From assembly GCF_900537115.1 (NCBI RefSeq), contig NZ_UNRG01000008.1:1-64000 (forward strand): a stretch of 64,000 nucleotides of DNA. Reading direction: 5' to 3'. Made by a program: the position numbers and the translations under genes. Origin of the DNA: Arthrobacter sp. Alg241-R88 (lineage in GTDB: Bacteria; Actinomycetota; Actinomycetes; Actinomycetales; Micrococcaceae). Of this stretch, positions 40,618-49,330 are shown one piece after another; position 1 is the first letter of the stretch, and the number at the start of each line of letters is the position of its first letter. The notes beneath the pieces are model-generated. The model searched no databases and was not told the DNA's origin. It saw nothing but the letters and a program-made list of their open reading frames with translations.

Positions 40618-42792
40618 TTAGGCTGCCGGCGTCGTGGTAGTGGCCGAGGCCGTGAAGGATTGATCGGAGTCCGGAAACCCCTCCAGCAATGGCGACGGGG
40701 ACACGCCAACCGTTGGCGAGGGCGAATCCTGAACCGTCGGCGAAGGCGAACCGTCCGTTGCCGGCATCGCCGTTATTGCTTTATCTGTAGGAGTAGCGCT
40801 TGCCGTTCCGGTCGAGTTGCCGGACGCCGTTCCGGTCGAGGTGCCTGACGCCGTTCGGGTCGAGGTGCCGGTCGGCCTTCCGGTCTGGCTGCCGGATGCC
40901 GTTCCGGTCGGCGTTCCGGTCTGGCTGCCGGACGGCGTTCCGGTCGGGCTGCCCGATGAGTTTTCGGACGGCGTTTCGGACGGACTGCCGGACGAGGTCT
41001 CGGACGGAGTAGCGGACGGCGTTTCGGACGGACTGCCGGGCGGCGTCTCGCCGGTAGTCGCCGTATCCGAGGGTGTGGTCGTCGTGCCTCCGGCCCCTGG
41101 CGCAGTTTCCGTTGCCCCATTGCCCTCAGCGACGGCAGCCGGCGCTGCACCGCCGGCGGAGGTTTCCGCGGAAACACCATTGTTGATAGCCGCAACAGCG
41201 GACAACCGGCTGGTGGGCCCGGCCTCCAACCCGAGGGCCGCCGCCTGGGAGGAGCCACCCTGCTTCCCGCTGGCCTCGATGCCTGTTACTGGCAGCCGGG
41301 CATCCGCCGCAGCGGCGGCCGTGGGGCCTGTCCCACTGCCACCGGTTCCTGTGGGCGGAAGTGTCTCGAAGGAGTCCGAAGCTCCGGCAGGCGGGACGAA
41401 CACGGATGTCAGGCCGCTGAAGCCTTCCGGACTTTGGGCGGCGGTGGCGCTAAGAACCGTGAATAAGGCAGCGGTAGCCGCGATAGCAGTGAGCCGCACC
41501 CTCGGTTTCGGCGCGTGCGCTCCTCCCCTCTCCCTGGAGCCTGGCCCGCGGGCCGCTGCCGTGGCGGAACCTGGCGCCGTCGTTGCGTTTCGTGACCACG
41601 GGACCACCCGAACAGGAATGTGCCCACTTTCCGGGGCAGGACTTTGTGGGCTTTCGCCGCCTGTGCCGGCTGAACCGGGATCCACCGCGGCAGAAGCCTC
41701 AGTGGGGGCTGGTTGCCCCAGCACTGCGGAAACGGCGGCGCCCAGGCAGATTGACGATTTGGGGTCGGCATCCACGGCGATGGGCCTGTCAAGCTGCTCC
41801 GAGATCAGCTGTGCAACGAGGGGAATCCGGGAAGATCCGCCAATGAGCAACACAGCGGTGAGGTCCGGGGGCCCCAGCTCCAGCTGCCCCAGCGATTGTT
41901 CCAGCGCGTCCACCGTGTCCCGAATGTGTTCCTCAATCAGTGCTTCGAATTCCGGGCGGACCAGGCGGACCTGCTGCTGGATGCCCGGCAGGAGCACGGA
42001 GATGCTCGCCTCGCTGTCGGAGGAGAGCGCTTCCTTGGCTTCCACGCACTCCCGTCGCAGCCGGGCCAGCGCGGCGAGCACTCCAGGCTCGGCGGTGTCC
42101 AGCTCTGCCAGGGCCCCACCGGTGTTTTCAGCCACGAAACGGAAAAGGGCGGCATCAAAGTCGGCGCCGCCCAGGTCTTCAAAGCCCTCCGGCCGCCCCA
42201 GCAGTTCGAAGCGGTTGCTGGCAGTCTTACGGAGGACAGCAGTATCGAAGGTCCCACCGCCGAGGTCGTACACAGCGATGGTACTGCCGGCTTCCACCCG
42301 CACCTGCGAGGCATAATGCAGGGCGGCTGCTTCCGGTTCGCTCAGCAGGGTGACTTTCCCAAGTCCGGCTGCAGCAAGGGCGTCCTTGATGAGGGACGTC
42401 CGGTGGGCGCCCCATGCGGCGGGATGGGTCAGGATGATTTCCGACGGCGGCTCAGCCTCGCGCTCGGTTGCCCGGTCTGCCACCCACCGGGCCATGGTGG
42501 CGAAGACGTCCTCGGCTGGGAGCGACCGCATGCCTACTGAGATGGGCACAGCATCGCCCACCCGGCGCTTGAACTCACGAACTACGCGCCCAGGGGAATC
42601 GAGCCCGCGGCGCTCCGCGGCCTCCCCCACCAGGACGGGGCCTTCCTCCGGGTAATACACCACAGACGGCACAGCTGATCCCCGAAGGCCCAGCGGCAGG
42701 CACTCCGGAACTGGCGCGGCTCCGTCATGAAAACGGACAACAGCGGCCGCCGTGAAACTGGTCCCCACATCAATGGCGAGAACGTAGCTCAT
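40618..42792 (-). CDS. Membrane-anchored Hsp70-like ATPase with Thr/Ser/Pro tail
   Basis: The 724-residue protein has an Hsp70/actin-fold nucleotide-binding domain (1-375): phosphate loops AIDVGTSFTAAAVV and AVYDLGGGTFDTAVL and adenosine loop VLLIGGSSRIPLVAQL. There is no Hsp70 substrate-binding domain. A basic stretch, then one membrane helix (about 430-455), leads to a roughly 270-residue tail rich in Thr, Ser, Pro and Gly with SETPSGSP- and TGTASGS-type repeats, predicted outside the cell. ATG at 42792 follows GAGG. Its stop lies 1 nt before the LuxR start. I infer a transmembrane sensor whose cytoplasmic ATPase acts on the regulator. Confidence 0.8.
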   Translation of the reverse strand: MSYVLAIDVGTSFTAAAVVRFHDGAAPVPECLPLGLRGSAVPSVVYYPEEGPVLVGEAAERRGLDSPGRVVREFKRRVGDAVPISVGMRSLPAEDVFATMARWVADRATEREAEPPSEIILTHPAAWGAHRTSLIKDALAAAGLGKVTLLSEPEAAALHYASQVRVEAGSTIAVYDLGGGTFDTAVLRKTASNRFELLGRPEGFEDLGGADFDAALFRFVAENTGGALAELDTAEPGVLAALARLRRECVEAKEALSSDSEASISVLLPGIQQQVRLVRPEFEALIEEHIRDTVDALEQSLGQLELGPPDLTAVLLIGGSSRIPLVAQLISEQLDRPIAVDADPKSSICLGAAVSAVLGQPAPTEASAAVDPGSAGTGGESPQSPAPESGHIPVRVVPWSRNATTAPGSATAAARGPGSRERGGAHAPKPRVRLTAIAATAALFTVLSATAAQSPEGFSGLTSVFVPPAGASDSFETLPPTGTGGSGTGPTAAAAADARLPVTGIEASGKQGGSSQAAALGLEAGPTSRLSAVAAINNGVSAETSAGGAAPAAVAEGNGATETAPGAGGTTTTPSDTATTGETPPGSPSETPSATPSETSSGSPSETPSENSSGSPTGTPSGSQTGTPTGTASGSQTGRPTGTSTRTASGTSTGTASGNSTGTASATPTDKAITAMPATDGSPSPTVQDSPSPTVGVSPSPLLEGFPDSDQSFTASATTTTPAA
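40800..41050. repeat. Degenerate tandem repeats coding the Thr/Ser/Pro tail
   Basis: The DNA coding the Hsp70-like tail consists of variants of a short unit (plus-strand forms such as CGGACGGCGTTCCGGTC and CGGACGGCGTTTCGGACGG) repeated many times, with many internal 12-base identities. Such low-complexity coding repeats usually vary in copy number between strains. Confidence 0.6.
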
Positions 42793-42907
42793 GGGTACCT
42801 CGGTAAAACTCGTGGTCGCCAGCAAGCTTCATCACGGGCGCACGTCACCAAGGTAGCATCACGGCCGGGACCGCGAATACCCCCATTGCTACACCGATTT
42901 GTTATTT

Positions 42908-42925
42908 GCCCGCGGTACAGCGGGC
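42908..42925 (-). terminator. Terminator after the cytochrome c biogenesis operon
   Basis: GCCCGC (42908-42913) and GCGGGC (42920-42925) pair over 6 bp, extended by flanking A-T pairs, around a 6-base loop, 20 bp beyond the ccsB stop; AAATAAC follows on the minus strand. Confidence 0.6.
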
Positions 42926-42944
42926 ATTAGGGAGAAACCCCTGC

Positions 42945-44030
42945 TCAGAGGCCCGAATACGAGTGAAGCCCGTTAAAGAACTGGTTCACGATGGTGAAGT
43001 TGAAGATAACGCAGAGGTAGCCAACGATCGACAACCAAGCTGCGCGCGTTCCTGTCCAGCCGCGGGTTGCGCGGGCGTGCAGGTAGCCCGCGTAGACAAC
43101 CCAGATAACGAACGTCCACACTTCCTTGGTGTCCCAGCCCCAGAACCGGCCCCAGGCTTTCTCGGCCCAGATGGCGCCAAACATGAGAGTGAAGGTCCAT
43201 CCGATGAACGCGATGGCGTTGATGCGGTAGGAAAGGTTCTCGAGGCTCAGCGCGGACGGCACCAGCCGCATAAAGCCCAGCTTGTCCGTACCGCCGGCGG
43301 CAACGGTCTTCAGCCGGCGCGCCTGGACCAGCTGCAGCGCCGACATCGCGAACGTCAGGGTGAACAGGGCCGAGGAGAGCACGGCGATGGACACGTGGAT
43401 GATCAGCCAGTAGCTCTGCAGGGCGGGAACCAGGTGGCCAACGGGCGTCCAGTACGCCACGGAAGCGGCCACCAGCATAATAATGACCAGGCCCACTACG
43501 AACGTGCCGAGGAAGCGCAGGTCGCGGCGGATCAGCACCAGCAGGAACACGGCGGCGGCAACGAAGGCGCCGGTGGTGAGGAACTCGTACATGTTGCCCC
43601 AGGGCACCCGGCCCGCGCCCAGCGCGCGGGTCAGCACCCCGGCGCCATGGATCAGCGCACCCAGGACCGTCAGGGCTACGGCCACCCGGGCGGGAGCGCG
43701 CCTTTCGGCAGCGTACTTCATGTCGCCGTCGGCGGTGATGGCTCCCCCGGCCCCGTTCTCTGCTGACGGGGAGGCGGACGACGACGGCCGTTCAGCCCTG
43801 CCCGCCGGCCCGGCGAGGTGCGACTCGCTGCGGGCTCCCGCCCCGGCCCCCACCGGCATCCGGGCCGGGTCTTCCGCCTGCGCCGCCTTGAGGTCGATGG
43901 CGCGCAGGGCCTTGCTGCTCTTGGCCAGGTCCCACGCGAAAGCTATGAAGGCCACCGTGTACGTGCCTGCAGCGAGCAGCATAAAGAGCTCGCTGTACTG
44001 GCCCATGGTTTCGTTGATTCCGTACGGCAT
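42945..44030 (-). CDS. ccsB: Cytochrome c biogenesis protein CcsB/CcsA (System II)
   Basis: The 361-residue protein has about 8 membrane helices and the haem-handling WWD-type motif WGRFWGWDTKEVW, with conserved His residues in the surrounding helices. With ResB it carries haem outward and attaches it to apocytochrome c. An Ala/Ser-rich hydrophilic insert follows the first helix. Start overlaps the resB stop (TAATG). Confidence 0.92.
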   Translation of the reverse strand: MPYGINETMGQYSELFMLLAAGTYTVAFIAFAWDLAKSSKALRAIDLKAAQAEDPARMPVGAGAGARSESHLAGPAGRAERPSSSASPSAENGAGGAITADGDMKYAAERRAPARVAVALTVLGALIHGAGVLTRALGAGRVPWGNMYEFLTTGAFVAAAVFLLVLIRRDLRFLGTFVVGLVIIMLVAASVAYWTPVGHLVPALQSYWLIIHVSIAVLSSALFTLTFAMSALQLVQARRLKTVAAGGTDKLGFMRLVPSALSLENLSYRINAIAFIGWTFTLMFGAIWAEKAWGRFWGWDTKEVWTFVIWVVYAGYLHARATRGWTGTRAAWLSIVGYLCVIFNFTIVNQFFNGLHSYSGL

Positions 44031-45784
44031 TACTGGTCCTTTTCGGGCCCGGTGGGGCCTGCTGGGGTGGTGACTGAGCCTGTAGTGGTGGCCGCGCCGA
44101 GGTCATTGTCCTGCTCGCGGCTGGGCGTTTGCTGGGGGGCTTCCGGCCCGGCTGCTTCTGCATCGAGCTGCCATTCCCCGGACAGCAGTTTCCGGACGGC
44201 TTCGGCTTCCGCGGCGAGGCGGTGGTCCTCACCGCGGGCCAGGAGCCCGTACTCCACCATGGTTCGGCCGTCAGCGTGGGTGCCCGTGCGGACCCAGACG
44301 CGGCGGCGGTTGACGTAAAGGGAGAGGATCAGGCCGGCCACCGCGAGGAGCGCGAAAATCAGCGCGTAGAGCTGGCCGGGGTTGTGGTGGATGTCCACGC
44401 CGATGTACCGCTTCACGCCGTCGAAGCTGATGGTGCCCTTGCCGTCCGGCAGCGTGTAGCTGCTGCCGGGGGCCAGGGTGATGCCTCCGGCGTCCAGGTT
44501 CCTCGCGTTCAGCGGAGTGAGGTCCTGCACATCCAGCTCGAAGACGTTTTGCGGGGCGCCGTCGTCCAGGCCCAGGTCCCCGTAGTAGGAGTTCAGGGTC
44601 AGCTGCGGGTTGAAGAGGTCGGGGTCGCCGCTGAAGGACACCCCCTCGTTCGAGATGAAGGCCGTGGGCAGGAAGAAGCCGGCGAAGCCCAGCTGGTCCG
44701 GCTTGGCATCGGGAACCTTGATGACCACTGAGGAGTAGTAGTTGTCCCCCTGAAGCTTGGCCACCACCGGCCCCTGCATGGCCACGTTTCCGTCGCCGTC
44801 GCGGATGGTCACTACGGGGGCGTACCCGTTGCCGGTGAGGTAGATGCTGGTGCCGCCCAGTGTGATGGGGTCGTTGACCTTCAGGATTTCCTTCTGCGCC
44901 GGCGCGTCCGGGTTCTCCTTGGTGGTCACGGCGGCCGAGAAGTCGATGGGCTGGCCGAACTTGCCCTCGGACTCGCGGTCGAAGGTGATGTCGAACTTGT
45001 CCAGCTGGACGGAGTAGGGCTGCAGCTGGCCGGACTCGAAGTTGGTGCCGGGCGTGAACTGGTCGTAGCCCACCAAGGTGTTCACGAAGGTGTCACCCTC
45101 CACCAGGATCCGCTGGCCGCTGTAGCCGAACAGTCCGCCGATGGCCACGGACACCAGCACTCCGATCAAGGAAGTGTGGAACACCAGGTTTCCCACTTCC
45201 TTTGTGAAGCCGCGCTCCGCGCCCAACGAGGGACGTTCGCCGCCGCTGTCCCGGACCTCCACGCGGTAGCCGCGCTTCTTCAGCACCGCCGCGGCACTGG
45301 TGATGGCGTCCGACGCCGGGATCCCGGCGTCGGCCGGAATGACCAGGGTGCCGTACTCAGGGAGGCGGGACAGGCGCTTGGGCGTCCGCGGGGGCTGGGA
45401 GCGCATCGCCTTGTAGTGGGCGATGGCCCGGGGCACCACACAGCCGATGAGGGAGATGAACAGCAGCAGGTAGATGGCCGAGAACCAGGCCGAGGAATAA
45501 ACGTCGTACAACTGCAGGGTGTCCAGCAGCTTGCCGTAATCCGGGTTGTCCTTGATGTACTGGGTGACCACTGACGGGTTGGCCGGGCGCTGGGGGAACA
45601 GCGAGCCCGGGACTGCCGCGACGGCGAGGAGCAGCAGCAGGAACAGCGCTGTGCGCATGCTGGTCAGCTGGGTCCAGGCCCAGCGGAGCATGCCCATCAG
45701 CCCCAGCGCAGGCAGCGCCGCTTCCGCTTTGGCTTCAGCCACCGGATCGGACGATTTCTTGTCTACGTTCACGCGCTCGCTCAT
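44030..45784 (-). CDS. resB: Cytochrome c biogenesis protein ResB
   Basis: The 584-residue ResB has membrane helices near 40, 100 and 200, a large extracytoplasmic domain (about 220-500) and a last helix near 510 (YALIFALLAVAGLILSLYVN). It is the haem-export partner of CcsB. The start at 45784 overlaps the ccdA stop (TGATG). A much longer in-frame extension exists but runs through ccdA in another frame and is rejected. Confidence 0.93.
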   Translation of the reverse strand: MSERVNVDKKSSDPVAEAKAEAALPALGLMGMLRWAWTQLTSMRTALFLLLLLAVAAVPGSLFPQRPANPSVVTQYIKDNPDYGKLLDTLQLYDVYSSAWFSAIYLLLFISLIGCVVPRAIAHYKAMRSQPPRTPKRLSRLPEYGTLVIPADAGIPASDAITSAAAVLKKRGYRVEVRDSGGERPSLGAERGFTKEVGNLVFHTSLIGVLVSVAIGGLFGYSGQRILVEGDTFVNTLVGYDQFTPGTNFESGQLQPYSVQLDKFDITFDRESEGKFGQPIDFSAAVTTKENPDAPAQKEILKVNDPITLGGTSIYLTGNGYAPVVTIRDGDGNVAMQGPVVAKLQGDNYYSSVVIKVPDAKPDQLGFAGFFLPTAFISNEGVSFSGDPDLFNPQLTLNSYYGDLGLDDGAPQNVFELDVQDLTPLNARNLDAGGITLAPGSSYTLPDGKGTISFDGVKRYIGVDIHHNPGQLYALIFALLAVAGLILSLYVNRRRVWVRTGTHADGRTMVEYGLLARGEDHRLAAEAEAVRKLLSGEWQLDAEAAGPEAPQQTPSREQDNDLGAATTTGSVTTPAGPTGPEKDQ

Positions 45785-46539
45785 CAGATCGGCAACTTCA
45801 CATCGGTTTGGAACCAGTACTGCAGTCCGGTGACCCAGGTGCCCCAGACGCCGCTGGCCATCAGCAGCCCGAGGACCACCAGGATGCCGCCGCCGATGCG
45901 CTGGATTGCCAGCCGGTGCTTGCGGAAGAAGGCCATGACACCCATCCCCCGCCGAAGCGCCAAAGCAATCAGCAGGAAGGGGATCCCCAGGCCGAGGCTG
46001 TAGACGAAGGCCAGGAATGCGCCCTTGGCGGCGGACGAGCCGCCGGACAGGCTCAGGAGCTGGACCGCGGAGTAGGTGGGCCCGATGCACGGGGCCCAGC
46101 CCAGGCCAAACGTGAGGCCCAGGAGCGGCGCCCCCCACAGCCCCGCCGGCGGCTTGGCGTGGATCTTGGCGTCCCGCTGCAACCAGCTGAACCCGCCCAT
46201 AAACACCACGCCCATAACGATCACCAGGATGCCCAGGACCTGCGTGATCCAGGCATTCTGCGGCCCGGCGATCAGGCTGCCCAGCTGGCCGAACGCACCG
46301 CCGAGGAGGACGAAAATCACGGAAAAGCCCAGCACGAACAGCCCTATGCCCAGCAGCATCCGGCCGCGCTTCTGCTTCTCCAGGTCCACGCCTGACAAAC
46401 CCGTGACGTATCCCAGGTAGCCGGGAACCAGCGGAAGTACGCACGGGGACAGGAAGGAGACCAGTCCGGCCAGCAGCGCCACCGGAATGGCAAGGAGGAG
46501 CGAGCCGTTGAGGATGGCTTCGGCGAAGGGGCTGTTCAC
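45784..46539 (-). CDS. ccdA: Thiol-disulfide membrane transporter CcdA
   Basis: The 251-residue protein has six membrane helices and the DsbD-like signatures SFLSPCVLPLVPGYLGY and GLGWAPCIGP, whose two Cys carry reductant across the membrane to ResA. Part of the phosphatase-resA-ccdA-resB-ccsB operon. Confidence 0.94.
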   Translation of the reverse strand: MNSPFAEAILNGSLLLAIPVALLAGLVSFLSPCVLPLVPGYLGYVTGLSGVDLEKQKRGRMLLGIGLFVLGFSVIFVLLGGAFGQLGSLIAGPQNAWITQVLGILVIVMGVVFMGGFSWLQRDAKIHAKPPAGLWGAPLLGLTFGLGWAPCIGPTYSAVQLLSLSGGSSAAKGAFLAFVYSLGLGIPFLLIALALRRGMGVMAFFRKHRLAIQRIGGGILVVLGLLMASGVWGTWVTGLQYWFQTDVKLPI

Positions 46540-46548
46540 GGATCCGCG

Positions 46549-47184
46549 CTACTCTGCCACGGCGGCAGCGATGAGGGCTTTCAGGGTGCCCTTCTGGATC
46601 TCACCGAGGACGCGGGAGGCCACGCGCCCCTGCTTGTCCAGCACGAGGGTTGTGGGAACCGCGCCGGGCGGCACCAGGCCGGAGACCGCCAGCAGGACGC
46701 CGCCGTCCTTGTCGTCGAAGCTGGGGTACGTCAGGTTGAAGGACTTGTCGAAGGCATCAGCAGTGGCCTTCTCGTCCCGCAGGTTGACGCCGTAGAACTG
46801 CACGCCCTGGGGCTTGAATTCCTGGTGCAGTTCTTCGAGGATGGGCGCCTCAACCCGGCAGGGGGCACAGGCGGCGAACCAGAAGTTCAGGACGGTGACC
46901 TTGCCCTGGAGGTCAGCCGGCGCAACCGTGGTTCCGTTGAACAGCGTGCCGTTGATCTGGAGCGCGGACTTCCGGTCCCCCGCCGCGAACTCCGTGACGG
47001 AGCCGTCGCCGGCCACATAGTTCTTGTTGTCCCCGGCCCTTGCCTGTTCCGCAAGGGCATCTTCCTGGGCACAGGCCGAAAGTCCCAGGGTGATCGCGGT
47101 CAGCGCCAGGCCGCCGGCAGCAAGGACGCTGCGGCGGGAGGCGGGCAGGCCGTGCCGGCCCTTTTGAGTAAAACTGTCAGACAC
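46549..47184 (-). CDS. resA: TlpA/ResA-like thioredoxin-fold lipoprotein
   Basis: The 211-residue protein has a signal peptide with twin Arg (ASRRSVLAAGG) and lipobox GLSACAQ, then a thioredoxin domain with WFAACAPCRVEAP (CxPC active site). It reduces the haem-binding thiols of apocytochrome c. GTG at 47184, two bases after the phosphatase stop and 8 nt after GGAG, is taken as start. Confidence 0.9.
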   Translation of the reverse strand: MSDSFTQKGRHGLPASRRSVLAAGGLALTAITLGLSACAQEDALAEQARAGDNKNYVAGDGSVTEFAAGDRKSALQINGTLFNGTTVAPADLQGKVTVLNFWFAACAPCRVEAPILEELHQEFKPQGVQFYGVNLRDEKATADAFDKSFNLTYPSFDDKDGGVLLAVSGLVPPGAVPTTLVLDKQGRVASRVLGEIQKGTLKALIAAAVAE

Positions 47185-47186
47185 TT

Positions 47187-47867
47187 CTAGGCTCCAGGGG
47201 TGCTGGCTGCACCGGGAAGAAGGGACGCCGCGGGTTCGCTGTACGTGACGCGCATGAGTGTGCCGTCGTCGTCGAACACCAGGGACGTGATGGAGGTCAG
47301 CGTGCACTCGCGCTTTCGCGGGTCGTGCCACAGGGGCTTGCCTTCCGCGCTCAGGCGGGTGGCCCAGATAGGAAGCTGGTGGCTGACCATGATCGCCTCG
47401 GGCCCCTCTGTTCCGAAGTCGCCGTCGGCCAGCTCGATGGCACGGAGGCGTGCCTCCTGCGCCGCTGCCATAACCCTTGCCGCCTGCTGCTTGTACGGCT
47501 CGCCCCAGGAAGGCCGGAGGGGGTTGACCAGCCGCGGCCAGTGCTTGGGCCTGCGCAGTTCCGCCTTGCTGACCTTCATGCCCTCGAAGTAGTTTTCCGC
47601 CTCGATGATCCGCTCTTCCGTGTGGATGGGCAGATGCAGGGCTTCCGACGTCGGCCGCGCAGTTTCCTGCGCCCGGTCCAGCGGCGAGGCAGCCAGGTAG
47701 GTGATGCGGGCCCCGTTTTCGGCGCGCTGCCGGAAGTGCTCAGCGAGGGTGCGTGCCATCTCCAGCCCCAGCTCGGAGAGGTGGAATTCGGGCAGCCTTC
47801 CGTACAAAACGCCGTCAGGATTATGGACCTCGCCGTGGCGGAGCAGATGGACAGTGGCTTGGGGCAT
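47187..47867 (-). CDS. Histidine phosphatase family protein
   Basis: The 226-residue protein has the phosphoglycerate-mutase-like signature LLRHGEVHNPDG (RHG, phosphorylated His) and a second His in VSHQLPIWA. Its substrate is unknown. It leads the cytochrome c biogenesis operon, as the homologous gene does in mycobacteria, but no haem function is shown. Confidence 0.88.
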   Translation of the reverse strand: MPQATVHLLRHGEVHNPDGVLYGRLPEFHLSELGLEMARTLAEHFRQRAENGARITYLAASPLDRAQETARPTSEALHLPIHTEERIIEAENYFEGMKVSKAELRRPKHWPRLVNPLRPSWGEPYKQQAARVMAAAQEARLRAIELADGDFGTEGPEAIMVSHQLPIWATRLSAEGKPLWHDPRKRECTLTSITSLVFDDDGTLMRVTYSEPAASLLPGAASTPGA

Positions 47868-47964
47868 GTTTACCAGTTTCTCAAAGATGGCGTTCGATCC
47901 GAAATCTTCTACACCCAGTAGAACTGAAATTTATGAAGAAATGTTCCGAAGCCGGGAACAAAAG

Positions 47965-48013
47965 ATGCATATGCATGTTTATAGTAGACGCAGCAGTTAG
48001 TTGAGACTTCAAC
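47965..48013. promoter_or_regulatory. Operator-like palindromes upstream of yceI
   Basis: The region holds a perfect 12-bp palindrome ATGCATATGCAT (47965-47976), a TATAGT sequence that could be a -10 element (47980-47985), and GTTGAGACTTCAAC (48000-48013) with perfect 5-bp arms; a further TTCAAC follows at 48023-48028. MarR-type repressors often bind such TTGA-n4-TCAA sites. The AT-rich patch stands out from its high-GC surroundings. Confidence 0.5.
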
Positions 48014-48069
48014 CGATGAAGGTTCAACGGCACGACCGTCAACAGGTAACACCCCAAAGGAGCAACATC

Positions 48070-48618
48070 ATGGCACTTCCCGCAGACGTCACCACCGGCA
48101 CCTGGACCCTCGACAACTCCCACAGCGAGATCGGCTTCACCGTCCGCCACGCAGGCATCAGCAAGGTCCGCGGCCAGTTCAAGGAAGCAGCAGCAACCCT
48201 GGAACTGAGCGAGGACGTGGCGGATTCCCGGATCAACGCCACCATCAACACCGCCAGCTTCGACTCCGGCGATGCCAACCGCGACGGCCACGTCAAGGGC
48301 GAGGACTTCTTCGACGTGGAGAAGTTCCCCGAGATGTCCTTCGTCTCCAACGGCCTGGTGGCCAAGGGCAACAGCTACGAACTGACCGGTAACCTGACCA
48401 TTAAGGGTGTCACCCGCCCGGTCACCCTGGACACCGAGTTCAACGGTGTGGCCGTGGACCCGTTCGGCAACACCCGCGCCGGTGTCTCCGCTGAAACCAC
48501 CATCAGCCGCAAGGACTTCGGCCTGACCTGGAACGCTGTCCTCGAGACCGGCGGCGTCCTGGTGAGCGACAAGGTTGCCATCAACCTCGAACTCGCCTTC
48601 ATCGCCCCCGCAGCATAA
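48070..48618 (+). CDS. YceI-family protein (lipocalin-like)
   Basis: The 182-residue protein fits YceI: TWTLDNSHSEIGFTVRHAGI at the start, GDANRDGHVKGEDFFD in the middle, and KDFGLTWNAVLE near the end. Family members form an extended beta barrel binding polyisoprenoids. No signal peptide is present, as in other actinobacterial forms. AAAGGAG precedes the ATG. A strong terminator follows. Confidence 0.92.
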   Translation: MALPADVTTGTWTLDNSHSEIGFTVRHAGISKVRGQFKEAAATLELSEDVADSRINATINTASFDSGDANRDGHVKGEDFFDVEKFPEMSFVSNGLVAKGNSYELTGNLTIKGVTRPVTLDTEFNGVAVDPFGNTRAGVSAETTISRKDFGLTWNAVLETGGVLVSDKVAINLELAFIAPAA

Positions 48619-48631
48619 TCATCCTTTCCGC

Positions 48632-48673
48632 CGGAACCCCGGCACCGGCTTTCACGTCGGTGCCGGGGTTCCG
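48632..48673 (+). terminator. Terminator after yceI
   Basis: Arms 48632-48647 and 48658-48673 pair perfectly over 16 bp around a 10-base loop, 14 bp after the stop codon. Confidence 0.85.
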
Positions 48674-48705
48674 TCGTTGATGGCGTTCGGTGCAGGGCTA
48701 CAGTG

Positions 48706-49167
48706 ATGGCCATGAGCAACTTTGACAGCACGAGGCCCCGCAACGGTTTTGCCGGCATGTTCTCGGTGGCGGGACTTCCCACCGAGCTCAAGGTCTCGTT
48801 CTGGATCTGGTTCCTGGGCGGCATCCTTGGCCTCCTGGGCGGGCTGCTGGGCATGCTGGCCTCACTGGTGCTCTTCGCGGCGGCGCCCGGTGCGGCCGCG
48901 CTGGTTCTGGCGCTGATGCTGCTGGCGGCGGCCGTGGGAGCCGCGCAGATCGTCTTTGCCCTCAAGATGAAAGAGGGAAGGCAGTGGGCACGGCTGGCCC
49001 TCACAGTCCTGACGGGCGTCACCCTGGTCCTCGCCCTGGTCAACCTGGCCATGGGTGTTGGCCAGGGCGGCAACTGGGCGGGCTTCGTGATCAGCCTCGC
49101 GGCAACGGTCCTGCTGTGGCTGCCGAACTCGCAGGCATGGTTTGCGGCGCGGGGGAACAAGGGTTAG
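48706..49167 (+). CDS. Unknown four-helix membrane protein
   Basis: The roughly 153-residue protein has four predicted membrane helices, with KMKEGRQWARLALTVLTGVTL in the middle and a short cytoplasmic N terminus (STRPRNGFAGMF). The Gly-rich first helices and the KxGRxWAR segment resemble the C-terminal part of the next gene (RKGKNWARILGTVF), so the two are probably related membrane modules. GTG at 48703 is an alternative start. Function unknown. Confidence 0.75.
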   Translation: MAMSNFDSTRPRNGFAGMFSVAGLPTELKVSFWIWFLGGILGLLGGLLGMLASLVLFAAAPGAAALVLALMLLAAAVGAAQIVFALKMKEGRQWARLALTVLTGVTLVLALVNLAMGVGQGGNWAGFVISLAATVLLWLPNSQAWFAARGNKG

Positions 49168-49330
49168 CAAGGCATCGCCGGGCAACCGCTGAACAGGGGG
49201 CGGAATACCTCCCTGGAATGACCCATCTGCCGCCAGTCCGGGGGTACGGTGGACTTAAGCCATGCTGGGGGTAGGGCACAGGACCGAAACCCGGCAGCCT
49301 ACCAGAACCCGACATGCCAAAGGACAGCTC

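Noticed and set aside
45785-46444. In-frame N-terminal extension of ResB to 804 residues
   Set aside because: It would run through the whole ccdA gene in another frame; the ATG overlapping the ccdA stop gives a normal ResB.
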